Positions 10,741 to 21,959 of a stretch of 64,000 bases of DNA are shown here, in pieces. The stretch covers positions 62,001-126,000 of the forward strand of contig WNNJ02000379.1 of assembly GCA_012934845.2 (NCBI GenBank), in the 5' to 3' direction. Each line of letters opens with the position of its first letter. Positions within the stretch are counted from its first letter, which is position 1. This DNA is from Pomphorhynchus laevis. Taxonomy: Eukaryota > Acanthocephala > Palaeacanthocephala > Echinorhynchida > Pomphorhynchidae. Made by a program: the position numbers and the translations under genes. A model generated the notes under the pieces. It worked only from the letters and a program-made list of their open reading frames with translations, was not told where the DNA came from and did no database searches.

Positions 10741-13199
10741 ATGGTGAGTAAATCTGAGCCTTTTTCACTGAATATTCTTCAGTGGAATTCGGGAGGTGCT
10801 TCTGCCCTTAGACTTTTATCTGGTAGAGACGCAGATGTTATAGTCCTCCAGGAGACGCGGTCTATCCGTCTACCCCAGGACATTACTCGATTTATCCCAA
10901 AGCAAATTTGTTCCCACTATACTCCGTACATAACCCCACCTCACTCCTCTTCATCTCAAGGACTCTTGACCCTAGTTAAATGCTCTTTAAGGTCCTCCCT
11001 ACTGCTAAATTACTCTTGTCCTGCCCTGTCTTGTCTAGTAGTTTCACTCGTTAAGAACGGTAAACGCCTCAGTCTAGCCAACGTCTACATTCGTCCAGGA
11101 GAGATTCACAAGAACCGTGACCTTCTGGATGGTATTATCGATAGCGGCTATGACATTGTACTAGGTGACTTCAACGACAGAACTGGTCGTTGGATTAATG
11201 CTGCTCTCCGCAGAGCCAGGAACGGTTATCTTATTCACAAACCACCGTCCCCTACATTTCATTGCACATCAACGAATTCACTCCTCGACCTTTTACTGCT
11301 CCACGAGAGATGGTTGTTAAAACCCTTCTGCACGGAGCAGTCGCGACAGCATCTGTCCACATCTCATGATCTAATTCGCTGGTGGATAGAGGAGGATACG
11401 CTGCTTCGGAGAAGATTCCACTTTGACCCGATCAGAGTGGCTTTCTTCCAAGCTGCTATCCAACGCTTCCCCCGAATTGGTAATGAGAATTTAACCGAAT
11501 TTAATTCCTACCTCTCTTCGCAAGCTACCGCATTGCTTTCTACAACCTATAAAGGTCGCATTTTCAATCCCACTCCGACGAAACTCAAGGTTCTAGCAAA
11601 ACTACTGAACCTCCCTAATCTCTCTTCTTCCGCCAGACAGATTCTCTCGAATGAATACTGGCGCACCAGATATTGGTTCCAGCTGAGTAGGGATAGGGCG
11701 AGCATTGCTCGTCTTAACCCTTCTCAGTCTTCCTTTTGGAAGATTTTCAAGAAGGAGAAGTTTGCTTGTTGGAGGGATAGGGCCTTGGGTTGGATCGGTA
11801 GAATTGGCGTTGATAAAGTTTTAGAAGAGTCACTTGCCTTACACAACTATGGAGCCACTCAATCTCCGCAACCAATCCCGCCTTGGGGAGACTTCAGGAG
11901 TAGAGACTTATCTGTCACAGATATTCACAACGCCTGGGGGCCTCTTCCAAGCACCTCCAAAACCGTCGCTTCACTCTCTTCTCGTGTCTGTCAGCTTTTG
12001 ACAACCGATCAAAGAAGGGAGGTGGCCATCACAATGCTATTAGCCACCCCATCCGATGTAGCCGGCATCAACATTAGCAAGAGAATTTTTATTCCAAAAA
12101 AGTTTCCGGTCTCTTGTCCTAAAGACCTGCGGCCCATTTCGATTCAAAATTCCCTCGTATCGATCTACGAAAAAGCGCTTGCGCGTAGAATAGGCGATCA
12201 TCTGATTAGGCGAAATTTAATCCCACCTGGTTTCCATGGGTTTGTCAAAGGTCGCTCGGTCCATTCAGCAGTTGGTGAAGTGCATCGGTTTTGTCAGGAG
12301 AACAGTCATCAGCTAGCTGTGGCAGTTTTCCTTGATTTTTCCGCTGCATTTGACCGCATCTCCATTCCCTTTGTTATCTCTTCTCTCAGGTCCCTCGGGT
12401 TGCCTGCGAGAATTGTTAACAGGGTGGAGATACTGCTGTACACCAAGCGATTTTATTATGATGACGACCCTGATGCGCGTCAGTTCTACCCTATTACGGG
12501 TGTGCCTCAAGGTTCACCACTTTCTCCAATCTTATATCTTGCTGCCTCAATTATTCTATTTAAAATATTTAAACGTGAACAACGTCTAGTGGTGTACGCT
12601 GATGACACCACAGCCCTGTTCACTGGACGCAGGTGCAAAGACGTAGTCTCTGCCATCAGCCGATTCTTTTTAAGATTAAAAGACCAGTTGCCTAGATCCA
12701 ACCTTATTCTAAACTCCGCTAAATCGCAGGTGGTTGTCTTTCATGGCTCCCTGCAACCAAGAAAAAACTTAAGAGACTAGCACTCTCTACGCTCTCCTCC
12801 ATATTTGCATCCGAACCACTCCCTGTCTTCACAAGTCGAGTAAAATACCTGGGGTTCACCGTTTCGGTGAACTGGTCGGCGAAAGCCGACCTGGATAGAC
12901 TCAAACGTATCCTGAAGAAAGCTAGGTGGGCTCTGAAACGGGCCCAGCATCTGTCGTTGAATGGGAAAACCCAGGTGCGCCTTTGGGGTACCTGGGCTAT
13001 CTCGGGATTAGTCTTCTTCTCAAGAGGACGTCCCCCAGAGCAAAGGCTAAGGTTTCTTAAGCTCCTCGTCTCTCGTTTACCCAACATCGTCCGCACCGAT
13101 TGGATTCTTCGGGAGGTGAAAGACCCCGGGTGGTTCAATCGGAAAGCGGCGTGCTGGATTGGTTGGGGGGCTCAGATCCCCATTGATTTGAGGCCTTAA
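10741..13199 (+). pseudogene. LINE B2 ORF2 endonuclease-reverse transcriptase, one frameshift
   Basis: 679 open codons, then one frameshift near 12748 (CCC where B3 has CCCC), then 110 more codons to TAA at 13197. The endonuclease occupies about residues 1-225: ILQWNSGG, VLQETRS (catalytic Glu), LGDFNDRTGRW, and STSHDLI. The reverse transcriptase shows CPKDLRPIS, motif A VFLDFSAAFDRI near residue 530, motif B GVPQGSPLSPIL, and motif C VYADDTTALF near residue 619. A basic C-terminal region with conserved Trp ends IGWGAQIPIDLRP. It would nick target DNA and prime reverse transcription. Apart from the frameshift every key motif is present. Confidence 0.88.
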
Positions 13200-13354
13200 T
13201 AGGAAGAAGACAAAGAAATTGTTGACCTATTTTTTCTGTTGACTGACTGTTTATTTTTTTTTCTAACGGACTTCTTGTTAAACGACACTTCCATTTATGT
13301 ATTTTTATTAATAAAGTCTTATTATTATTATAATACGAAATTAATAGCAAAAAA

Positions 13355-14585
13355 ATGAGTACGAACAAGCGTGTCGGAGGAACAAAGGATTGTAAAAAAA
13401 AACAGTTTTCCAGTCAATTTTCTAGTAAAAACAAAGGAACATGACCAAATACAGGTAAATGCTGCTCTGAAATCGCCTGTTCCAAAGGTTAGTGAGTTTT
13501 CAATTGCTACTAGGGATGGGGAAGTACTTCCCCCAATCCCAAAACTAAAAAATCTGATAATTATAAAGATCAAAAAGCCTATGGAAAGGCATTTATTGTT
13601 TAATTTCTTTCTACGGCCGTTTACAGAGCAACTATCAAATAGAATCATTTTCAACTCGGTAAAACTTTATGAAACTGAACTAAAGATTTCGTTTACCACC
13701 TCAGACCTCTTAAAAGGGTATGTTAAATACTTCGAATAGTCCCTGTCGGAATATGGGTCCATATACTCTAAACCCATACTTGCCACTCTAAAAGTATCTA
13801 ACCTCCCTTGTCAATTGGAAGAGAATGATATCGAATTACTAAAAGAAACATTTAAAATATCTAACTTTCGTTCAATAATAGGCAAGAGCGGACATCAATT
13901 ACCAGTTGGATTTTGTTCCGCTTCCCTAGAGCGGGCTGAATCGCTGGCTAATTCAGCTTGTAATCCCTTCATGGGATTTAATCTCAGATTTACAATCATT
14001 GATAAAGAAGAGTTCACATATCCGCACTGCAGTCGGTGCCACAAATGGGGGCACTGGGCCTCAAGCTGCAGTGAGTCATCGACATGTGGGGTGTGTGGCT
14101 CCCCCCAGTGTCCGGCTTTGTTGACAGGAGAAAAATGTGTATCCCCTCCATTATGCTCTAACTGTGGGGGGAGCCATCCTGCATGGAGCAGAAAATGCAG
14201 ACATTTTAAATTATATCAAGGTGGATTTAACAAGTCGGCTGCCCAACCGAAATCTGGTACCTTTGCAAATGCTGCCACTCGTACGAGGGATGATGATCTC
14301 ATGCGAGCAATTGATATACGTATAGAAACAATGTATAAGAAGATGGAAGTTTTAGTATCCTCTGTTGTTGCCACATTCTGTACTAACACTACTATTCCAT
14401 CATCAACGGCAAATCCATCATCCAAAAAGAGGGGGGCTTCGGCTCAACCTATCCCTCCTATCAATATTGGCAATCTCCTGAAGAATAAAAAAGGGGAAAT
14501 GAAGATGCTGCCCATGGGCAAGTACCTGCCCCGGATGGTTCTAGTGACGGGAAAGGGGAACCTTCCCGTTCCTAGCTCCTTATAG
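13355..14585 (+). pseudogene. LINE B3 ORF1 (zinc-knuckle protein), broken
   Basis: An ATG at 13355 opens MSTNKRVGG, and the frame shifts in the A-run near 13390. An in-frame TAG lies at 13737-13739, after which the same frame continues to 14585. Recognisable parts are PPIPKLKNLIIIKIKKPMER, NPFMGFNLRFTIIDKE, and three zinc knuckles (CSRCHKWGHWASSC, CGVCGSPQC, CSNCGGSHPAWSRKC). The distal part after the TAG is 256 codons and intact. ORF2 begins only 33 bp downstream. Confidence 0.78.
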
Positions 14586-14618
14586 GTAGGCAATCCCACA
14601 TCAAACTAATCCACCACA

Positions 14619-17077
14619 ATGCAGAGTAATCGTGAGCCTTTTTCACTGAATATCCTTCAGTGGAATTCGGGAGGTGCTTCTGCCCTTAGACTTCTATCTG
14701 GTAGAGATGCAGATGTTTTAGTCCTCCAGGATACGCGGTCTATCCGTCTACCCCAGGACATTACTCGATTTATCCCAAAGCACATTTGCTCCCACTATAC
14801 TCCGTACATAACCCCTCCTCACTCCTCTTCATCCCAAGGACTCTTGACCTTAATTAAGTGCTCTTTAAGGTCCTCCCTCCTATTAAACTATTCATGTCCA
14901 GCCATGTCTTGTTTAGTAGTTTCACTCTGTAAGAACGGTAAACGCCTCAGTCTTGCTAATGTCTACATCCGTCCTGGGGAGATACACAAAAATCGTGTCA
15001 CCCTGGATAGTATTATCGACAGCGGATACGACATGATACTTGGAGATTTCAACGACAGAACTGGTCGTTGGATCAATGCAGCACTTCGCAGAGTTAGGAA
15101 CGGTTATCTTATTCACAAACCACCTTCCCCTACCTTTCATTGCATATCAACAAATTCAGTCCTCGATATTTTACTGCTTCACTAATGGTGGTTGTTAAAG
15201 CCCCTCTGCACAGAGCAATCGCGTCAGCAATTGTCCACCTCTCATGACCTAATTCGTTGGAGAATTGAGGAAGATACGTTGCTTCGAAGGAGGTTTCACT
15301 TTGATCCGATCAGAGTGGCTTTCTTTCAAGCGGCTATCCAACTCTTTCCCAGAATAGGAAATGAGAGTATGACCGAATTTAATACCTACCACTTTTCGCA
15401 AGCTAACGCGATTTTATCGACTACTTATAAAGGTCGTATATACAATCCCACTCCGACGAAACTCAAGGTCCTAGCGAAATTGCTGAACCTCCCTAATCTC
15501 TCTGTTTCCGCCAGACAGGCTCTTTCGAATGAATACTGGAGCACTAGATATAGGTTCCAGCTGAGTAAGGATAGGACGAGTATTGCTCTCCTTAGTCCTT
15601 CTCAGTCTTCCTTTCGGAAGATTTTCAAGAAGAAGTGTGTTTGCTGGAAGGATAAAGCATTGGGTTGGATAGGGAATGTAGGCCTTGATAAAGTTTTAGA
15701 GGAGTCACTAGCCCTACACAACTATGGAGCCACTCAATCACTTCAACCAATCCCGCCTTGGTGTAACTTCAGGAGTAGGGATCTATCTCTAACGGATATC
15801 CTTAACTCCTGGGGTCCACTCCCGGGCACCTCCAAATCCATCGCTCCACTTTCTTCTCGGGTCTGTCAGCTTTTGACAGCTGATCAGAGAAGAGAGGTGG
15901 CCGTAACAATGCTTTTAGCATCCCCATCCGATGTAGCAGGCATCAATATTAGTAAGCGTGCTTTTATTCCTAAGAAAAAATCCTGATCATGCCCTAAAGA
16001 TCTGCGACCCATTTCGATTCAAAATGCCCTCGTGTCAATTTACGAAAAAGCGCTTGCGCGTAAAATCTGCGACCATTTAAGTAGGCGTAATTTGATCCCT
16101 CCAGGTTTTCATGGGTTCGTCAAAGGTCGCTCGGTCCATTCAGCAGTTGGTGAGGTGGAGCGGTTTTGTCGGGATAATAGCCATCGTTTAGTTGTGGCTG
16201 TTTTCCTTGACTTTTCTGCTGCATTTGACCGCATCTCCATTCCTTTTGTGATCTCTTCTCTCAGGTCCCTCGGGTTGCCTGCGAGAATTGTGAACAGAGT
16301 GGAGATCCTGCTGTATACCAAGCGTTTTTACTATGAAGACGACCCAGATGCGCGTCAGTTCTACCCTATTACGGGTGTGCCTCAAGGTTCCCCACTTTCT
16401 CCTATCTTATACCTTGCTGCCTCTATTAAATTATTCAAAATATTTAAACGCGAACAACGTCTAGTGGTGTACGCTGATGACACCACAGCCCTGTTCACTG
16501 GACGCAGGTGTAAAGACGTAGTCTCTGACATCAGCCGTTTCTTTTCAAGATTAAAAGACCAGCTACCCCAATCCAATCTTATTTTAAACTCTGCAAAATC
16601 GCAGGTGGTAGTCTTTCATGGCTCCCCTGCAACAAAGAAAAAACTTAAGAGACTAGCACTCTCTGCGCTCTCCTCCATATTCGCCTCTGAACCACTCCCC
16701 ACCTTTACAAGTCGAGTAAAATACCTGGGGTTCACCGTTACGGTGAACTGGTCGGCGAAAGCCGATCTGGATAGATTCAAATGTATCCTGAAGAAAGCTA
16801 GGTGGGCCCTGAAACGGGCTCAACATCTGTCATTGAAAGGGAAAGCCCAGGTGCGCCTCTGGGGCACTTGGGCTATCTCGGGATTAGTCTTCTTTTCTAG
16901 AGGACGTCCCCCAGAGCAAAGGCTAAGGTTTCTTAAGCTCCTCGTCTCTCGTTTACCCAGCATAGTCCGTCTCGATTGGATTCTTCGGGGGGGGTGAAAG
17001 ACCCCGGGTGGTTCAGTCGAAAGGCGGCGTGTTGGATCGGTTGGTGGGCTCAGATCCCCGTGGATTTGAGGCGATAG
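14619..17077 (+). pseudogene. LINE B3 ORF2 endonuclease-reverse transcriptase, broken
   Basis: Same domains as B2 ORF2. Damage relative to B2: a stop just after LDILLLH at about 15184, a stop after FIPKKKS at about 15984, and a lengthened G-run (eight Gs) near 16985 that shifts the C-terminal frame. Motifs A (VFLDFSAAFDRI), B (GVPQGSPLSPIL) and C (VYADDTTALF) are all still legible. The VLQETRS of B2 reads VLQDTRS here, changing the expected catalytic Glu of the endonuclease to Asp. Confidence 0.82.
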
Positions 17078-17205
17078 AAGAGAAAGTAGAAGACATGAAT
17101 TGTTGAAGACCGAAATTGTGCTGCCGTTTTTTCTGACTATGATATGACTGTCTGTTTTTTTTCTTGCATGCTACTTATAGGTCATTGATGTATTTAATAA
17201 AATCG

Positions 17206-17587
17206 TTGTTGTTGATTCAATACAACAATTTTAAAACCAAACACCCTTAAGTGCCGAAATAAAATATCGGTTTTTTGCATCTATTTCCTAGAACATCGGA
17301 AACCATGCACATTTTGTTCAAATCAAAATTCACATTTTGTCTCCTTTTTATGAGTATTACAAAATAAGTTTGTCTTTGAGACTTTCAAATCCAAAAAATA
17401 AAACGAAAGGAAGCGCAATATTCACGAATATCTTTAAGCCACTTGGTGCATACATCTTCATTTTTGCATGGCCCAGACACTAGTATGACAATATAAAGAG
17501 CATATTAATCAGAAAAGTAAGTAACAAGATGTATATCAAATTAACTCTATGCTATCAACGAACTATGTTTTTCTATCACCTAAGGTA
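17206..17587. other. Unassigned AT-rich interval
   Basis: Nothing recognised between the B3 tail and the pyrimidine tract. Confidence 0.5.
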
Positions 17588-17815
17588 GCACTCCTGCTCC
17601 TGCTTTCAGCCATTCCCTCTCATTCCCTTCATTCCTCCTTTCCTCTTCTCCTTTCCCTTATCCTCCATTTCCCCTTTATCCTTCCTCTCGTTTTCCTCCT
17701 TTCCTCTTTTCTCCATTCGGCAAATATCCTTCCTCATTTTTTCCATTCCACCCGTTTCTCTTCCCCATTCCACAATCCACGCATTCTCTATTCCCCATTT
17801 CCCAATTTCATCACG
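17588..17815. repeat. Polypyrimidine tract (~230 bp)
   Basis: The plus strand is overwhelmingly C/T, in blocks such as TTCCTCCTTTCCTCTTCTCC, with few purines. Such strand asymmetry can form triplex (H-DNA). Open frames through it on both strands are composition artefacts. Confidence 0.85.
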
Positions 17816-17869
17816 GAAGTAAGATTTCCTTAGTTTTAATTGTGAATAAGATGTATTGGAAACACATAT

Positions 17870-18345
17870 TTTATTTTCAATTTCTATGATGTAATACACA
17901 ACAAATACAGTCTCAATAGCGTCCATTAAAAATTTTATGGAGAAAAAAAGACAAGAAATAAAGAATGGATGGAACTTTATTTGAGCGAATATGCTTGGAG
18001 ACGAAGTTCGTATCATTAGTAAATTTACTTCGTTTTGTAAACCTTTTGGGCGACATTAAAGACTTATTTTAAGTTAAAATTCTCCATCAAAATGATTTTT
18101 CTTCATTGCTATGTTGAAAGCCTAAATTGAACATATCTTCTCGAATAAAACATTACATTTCTCTTCACCTGAGAGTTTCTTTTAGCTAAATTTTAATAGT
18201 AGGTATATTCGACTCCGATGATATAAATTATACAAAAAAATCTGTGTCCATAATTGAAAAATTTGAGAAAAGTTTTTTTCTCTCAAAAATAATATTTTTT
18301 CATAAGATGTTTTACTAACTTTTACTTGATATAGTTTTTATATGT
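17870..18345 (-). repeat. Right arm of the ~480-bp inverted repeat pair
   Basis: Matches 4740-5225 in reverse complement (see that entry). Confidence 0.75.
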
Positions 18346-19172
18346 TATGGACAATTGTCTTTTTATGTGTATTTAACGTTTCTGGTCGTAATATGCACTA
18401 CACATTTTTATTTTTTATTTTTTCCTAAAAAATTAAAAATCAAATATCTTGTAATTTGATTATCCTCGGTCAAAAGCCGAATAAGCACGTACGTATTTTA
18501 CAAATAAATTACGTAATGCAAAATATGAGAATCGGAAAAAGGCTGTATCTAACTAAATATTACTTTTTAAATTTAATGTTTTAGAATAAATTTTTATTTG
18601 CAATTCTTAATTGCTGTGTTCTATATCTGGGCCCATGTATTTAGATATAGGCTGTTATACTGTGCAAAAGCATTTATTATCATCACACAAACATGAAGGA
18701 TAACCACTGTGATGTAGTAAATAACAAAATATATTGGTTATTTTCGCTTTTATATGTATTGTGTACTTTTCCTTCCTTTCTGCTTTTAAATAATTTTAAA
18801 TTAAAATAGATTTTTCAAAAATATACGATTTTGATCCATTCCTTAAGCTGTCTATTTTTTGTTTAGGTTTAACGAATAGTAAACAAATTTTTAATAAGTT
18901 TTATACTTCATCACCAAGAAAAATAGTTTTTTTTTATAAAAAAGAAGTAGCTTCCTCTCAGTTGCACTTACTTCCCTACTGATTTAGGAACCTTTAAATT
19001 AAAATAGATTTTTCAAGGATAGATTTTTGATCCATTCCTTCAACTGTCTATTTTTAGAGCAGGTTCAAATAAATATTAAACAAATGTTTAATAATTTTTA
19101 TACGTCGCTAGCCTCTGCGTCATAAGGAAAAAATTAAAAAGATCAGCATCAAAAATTATATTGAAAGAATCT
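18346..19172. repeat. AT-rich interval with a ~115-bp direct repeat (period 198)
   Basis: Two similar segments start at 18795 and 18993, sharing TTTAAATTAAAATAGATTTT, TTGATCCATTCCTT and CTGTCTATTTTT. They are imperfect tandem copies. Nothing coding was recognised. Confidence 0.7.
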
Positions 19173-19438
19173 AATCAGCTAACTGAGTCTACGTATTTAA
19201 TATAATTATAAAATAAACAAAACATAATAATGCTTAATCAAGTATATTATTATCCGTCAATATTTTGATTTTCTAAATCAAAATTTAATAATTAAATAAT
19301 AAAATTAATAATCGTTTTTAGATTCTCTATAATTTAAATCAAGTTAAAATAAAAAATTTAAATTTAAAATAAACGTCATTTTTATGAATTGACTAATAAA
19401 AACAGACGTTGTATCAGAATAAGGATTAGAGGTCATCA

Positions 19439-19530
19439 AGAGGAACTGCTATGCTATCAGGTTTCGGCCCCTAACTCCTCTACCCAGCATAGCAGCGGGG
19501 CCAAATACGTGCTAATGACGTATTTCCTCT
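19439..19530 (-). ncRNA. Putative structured RNA (pseudoknot + hairpin) in P2a 3' UTR
   Basis: Two helices interleave. CTGCTATGCT (19446-19455) pairs with AGCATAGCAG (19486-19495). GGCCCC (19466-19471) pairs with GGGGCC (19497-19502). An 8-bp hairpin AAATACGT/ACGTATTT (19503-19510/19518-19525) follows, and AGAGGA/TCCTCT can close the whole. P2b keeps every helix. The strand of action is assumed to be that of the retroelement (minus). The function is unknown; candidates are a ribozyme or an RT recognition structure. Confidence 0.6.
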
Positions 19531-19632
19531 TATTAAATTTGATTATATAGTATCTTATTTTAATACAAAGTATATTATTTATTATCCATCCATTAACATT
19601 TACCGCTAATGATTTTAAATTTATTTTTAATA

Positions 19633-20259
19633 TTATTGTTGATTTATATAATTTACTATTTTCTGTTTCATAGTATTTTTATAAAAACCTTGTTTAAAAT
19701 ATGCATCTATTAAATTATTTAAATGATTTTGAAGAAAACCAATATCGTTACAAATTGTTGTAATTCTTAAAATTTCATTATTTAATGTATTATATTTTAT
19801 ATTATATGGTATGCATGAATGCTTATGCAAAAATATGTTTCTTGTAAATTTAAATATGTCATGTTTATGATATAAATTAAAAGTAGTTTTAATTGATGTT
19901 AACTTAATGTTCATATCTAGAAATATACCTTTTTTATCATTAATATTGATTTTATTAAGAATGATGCTACCTGGATAAATGTGCTCACTAATTGAATAAA
20001 AATTATTAGAATTAAATACACATATATCATCAATATATCGAAACATATATTTTATACCTTTATATAATTTAGATTTAATTTTTAAACAGTTATGAACAAA
20101 TTCATATTCTATAAACCTTAAAAATAAGTCAGCTACGATTAATCTACTATTACCTCCTATTGGAACACATTTTATTTGTCTAAATATAGATGTCTCTACC
20201 TTTGAATAATTTTGATTTATTGAAATATTTAAGGATTCTAGTAATTCAATTTTATCCAT
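19633..20259 (-). pseudogene. P2a reverse transcriptase, C-terminal 208 residues
   Basis: Open frame carrying motif B-like IFRQIKCVPIGGNS (P2b has VPMDGNSSP), a FIEYEFVHNC helix, motif C MFRYIDDICVFNSN, then YPGSIILNKININDKKGIFLDMNIK (a primer-grip-like region, conserved in P2b) and a basic C-terminus ending in YINQQ. Motif A (YDFSAFYTNLDL) sits upstream on the same strand near 20270-20320, in a frame separated by the local deletion. The copy is therefore incomplete, although the catalytic YIDD box is intact. Confidence 0.6.
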
Positions 20260-20428
20260 TTGCTAAATCTAGATTTGTATAAAACGCACTAAAATCGTAC
20301 GTATTTATATTCTGAAATTTATTCCTTTTGTGTTCTACAAATTCTTTTGTAGAATTAATACTGAAATAGTGTTTTATACCAGTATTAATTTCGATTACCC
20401 TACAATATTTTTTGAAGTGTGCTTTAAT

Positions 20429-20476
20429 TACTTAAGTATTTTATTACTTAAGTATTTTATTACTTAAGTATTTTAT
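20429..20476. repeat. Three exact copies of a 16-bp repeat
   Basis: TACTTAAGTATTTTAT is repeated three times in tandem inside P2a. P2b has a single degenerate unit at the equivalent place, so this is a local expansion. Confidence 0.9.
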
Positions 20477-20550
20477 ATCAACAGAAGGTGGTTTTAATGT
20501 ACATTTAACAGCACCACATATGAACCTAGATTTTATTGGATTTTTTTGTA

Positions 20551-21040
20551 ATTTTAGATTAGCGGCAATTAAAGGCAGTAATTAAAAGCAGCAATTATTC
20601 TTTAATTAGTAGATACAATTAATAATTTAAATTGAAACACAACCCTTATTACAGTAAGATGATTGTTGTGTGCTGCCTCGAGCATGCATGCAGCATTTCC
20701 TCATTGAACGGCAGCATTCACGCGTTGTATGAAAATTTTTGACGCTTCCGGGTGGTTCTGATTAATCGTGTGCCTAGTTTTTGGAGGAACTCTTTGGTAT
20801 CCTGACCGAACGAGTCCATTGTGCTACTAACGATGGATGTAAAATAATAATTGCGTTGGTCGAGGTCATTATACTTATCTCGTTTGGCTCATATCGACGT
20901 CTACTAATCTTTCATCGAATCATTCTACGAGCCCAATGTGTCAATAGCAATGGGCGCGAAATAATAGTCGCGTTGGTCGAAGCCGCTAGATTTAGCTCGT
21001 TTAGCTTGTATAAACGTCTACTAATCTTACATTGAATCAT
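20551..21040 (+). repeat. Noncoding interval with a 117-bp tandem duplication
   Basis: Units at about 20807-20923 and 20924-21040 share GTCTACTAATCTT and ATAATAGTCGCGTTGGTCGA-like runs. The period is 117 bp, a multiple of three, which makes an 84-codon frame (20781-21035) look repetitive (IIALVEV.../IVALVEA...). No known domain; I regard the frame as incidental. Confidence 0.65.
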
Positions 21041-21959
21041 TTATATAGGGATAGTGTTTCTTCTAGTTATATATAGATACATTAACCAATGTTTGCCACA
21101 AATATAGGATAGGTCATCCTAGGAATTTTTGTTTTATTGGATTTCTGTTATTTTTCGATTCAAAATATTACCAAAGTAAATCATAATTATAAATATAGTG
21201 CACATCCTATGATTTCATTACTCTTGAAATAGTATTTTTATGATTTGTAATGATTCAGGGTAATATTTGAATTACAGTGAAGATATTAAACTAATAAAAA
21301 TAATTGAAGAATTAATTCATATTATTGTACAAAGTACGAAGGAAAGGTAACACAAGATTAAATTTAATTTCAAAGGAAATAAGATATCTCTTAGTTTTTA
21401 AGTTTTGTTTTGAAAATCTTATTATGCAATTGTGCAATTTTTCCACTATATGAAGAGGTGTTGTCAACTTAAACAAATAGTGATACTATTATTAAATATT
21501 ATACAATACTTTAATTAAAAATGGTGATGTTGTCATTCATTTTTTAAATACTCGTTATTTGGTAAAGCAAAACAAAATTATTATTAATACACAAGTATTA
21601 ATAATATCAACAAGTATTAATCTTGTTGACAAACAATGTTTTGATGTGTTTGACGGGCCCATTTGCGGGAACCCTTTGTATGTTGGTAACCAATTTATTT
21701 ATATAAAAAATAGAAAAAAATACACAAGACAAAGCCCGTAGGCTGATTCGAATACAAATTAAAATAATTGGTATAAAATACAAATTAAAAATTACTTGAA
21801 ACATCGGCTTTGATAAATGTTCATGTAATTATAAATAATCTGCATGGTTGTGCTTGTTGTAAAATACAAAAGGTATCACTAAATTATTGTTCGGTTATAA
21901 AAGTATTAATAATAATTCTTTTATTTAAGAACAAGCAGATATATTAGTTTGTATAACGA
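21041..21959. other. Unassigned AT-rich interval
   Basis: No gene recognised. Short open stretches at 21559-21804 have no motif. Confidence 0.5.

Larger units (their letters stand above)
9449..13330 (+). mobile_element. LINE family B, copy B2 (nearly intact)
   Basis: Best-preserved family B copy: short leader starting TACGAAAT, ORF1 9480-10609, ORF2 10741-13199, a ~130-bp 3' UTR, and a tail of TTATTATTATTATAA. Each ORF has one single-base frameshift by comparison with B3, suggesting a young insertion. ORF1 with three zinc knuckles and ORF2 with AP-type endonuclease plus reverse transcriptase recall the Jockey/I group. I see no RNase H domain, so the clade stays open. Confidence 0.88.
13331..17205 (+). 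mobile_element. LINE family B, copy B3
   Basis: Head-to-tail with B2: the B2 tail (TTA repeats) is followed directly by TACGAAAT and a short leader to an ATG at 13355. ORF1 and ORF2 align with B2 throughout, with more damage (see ORFs). The 3' UTR ends near 17205 in a short GTT-rich tail. The diverged N-terminal ORF1 and near-identical 3' half relative to B2 suggest a related subfamily. Confidence 0.85.
19173..20550 (-). mobile_element. Retroelement P2, copy P2a (Penelope-like or related RT)
   Basis: Shares most of its length with P2b (60563-61990): the same start AATCAGCTAACTGAGTCTAC, the same structured 3' UTR, and the same reverse transcriptase. P2a lacks about 150 bp present in P2b just upstream of the preserved frame. 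The RT type (VPIGGNS and RYIDDI motifs) is not LINE-like. It is closest to divergent Penelope-like RTs, but I see no GIY-YIG domain, so the class is tentative. Confidence 0.65.

Noticed and set aside
17549-18016. Open frames on both strands across the pyrimidine tract
   Set aside because: Explained by C/T-only composition, which lacks stop codons; translations are low complexity.
19439-19530. P2 structure as a hammerhead or HDV-like ribozyme
   Set aside because: GAAAC and CTGAT occur but without a proper CTGANGA box followed by a pairing stem; P3 and the catalytic joining segment of HDV-like ribozymes are missing.
20781-21035. 84-codon protein with internal repeat
   Set aside because: The apparent protein repeat follows directly from a 117-bp DNA tandem duplication; no domain and no start context.
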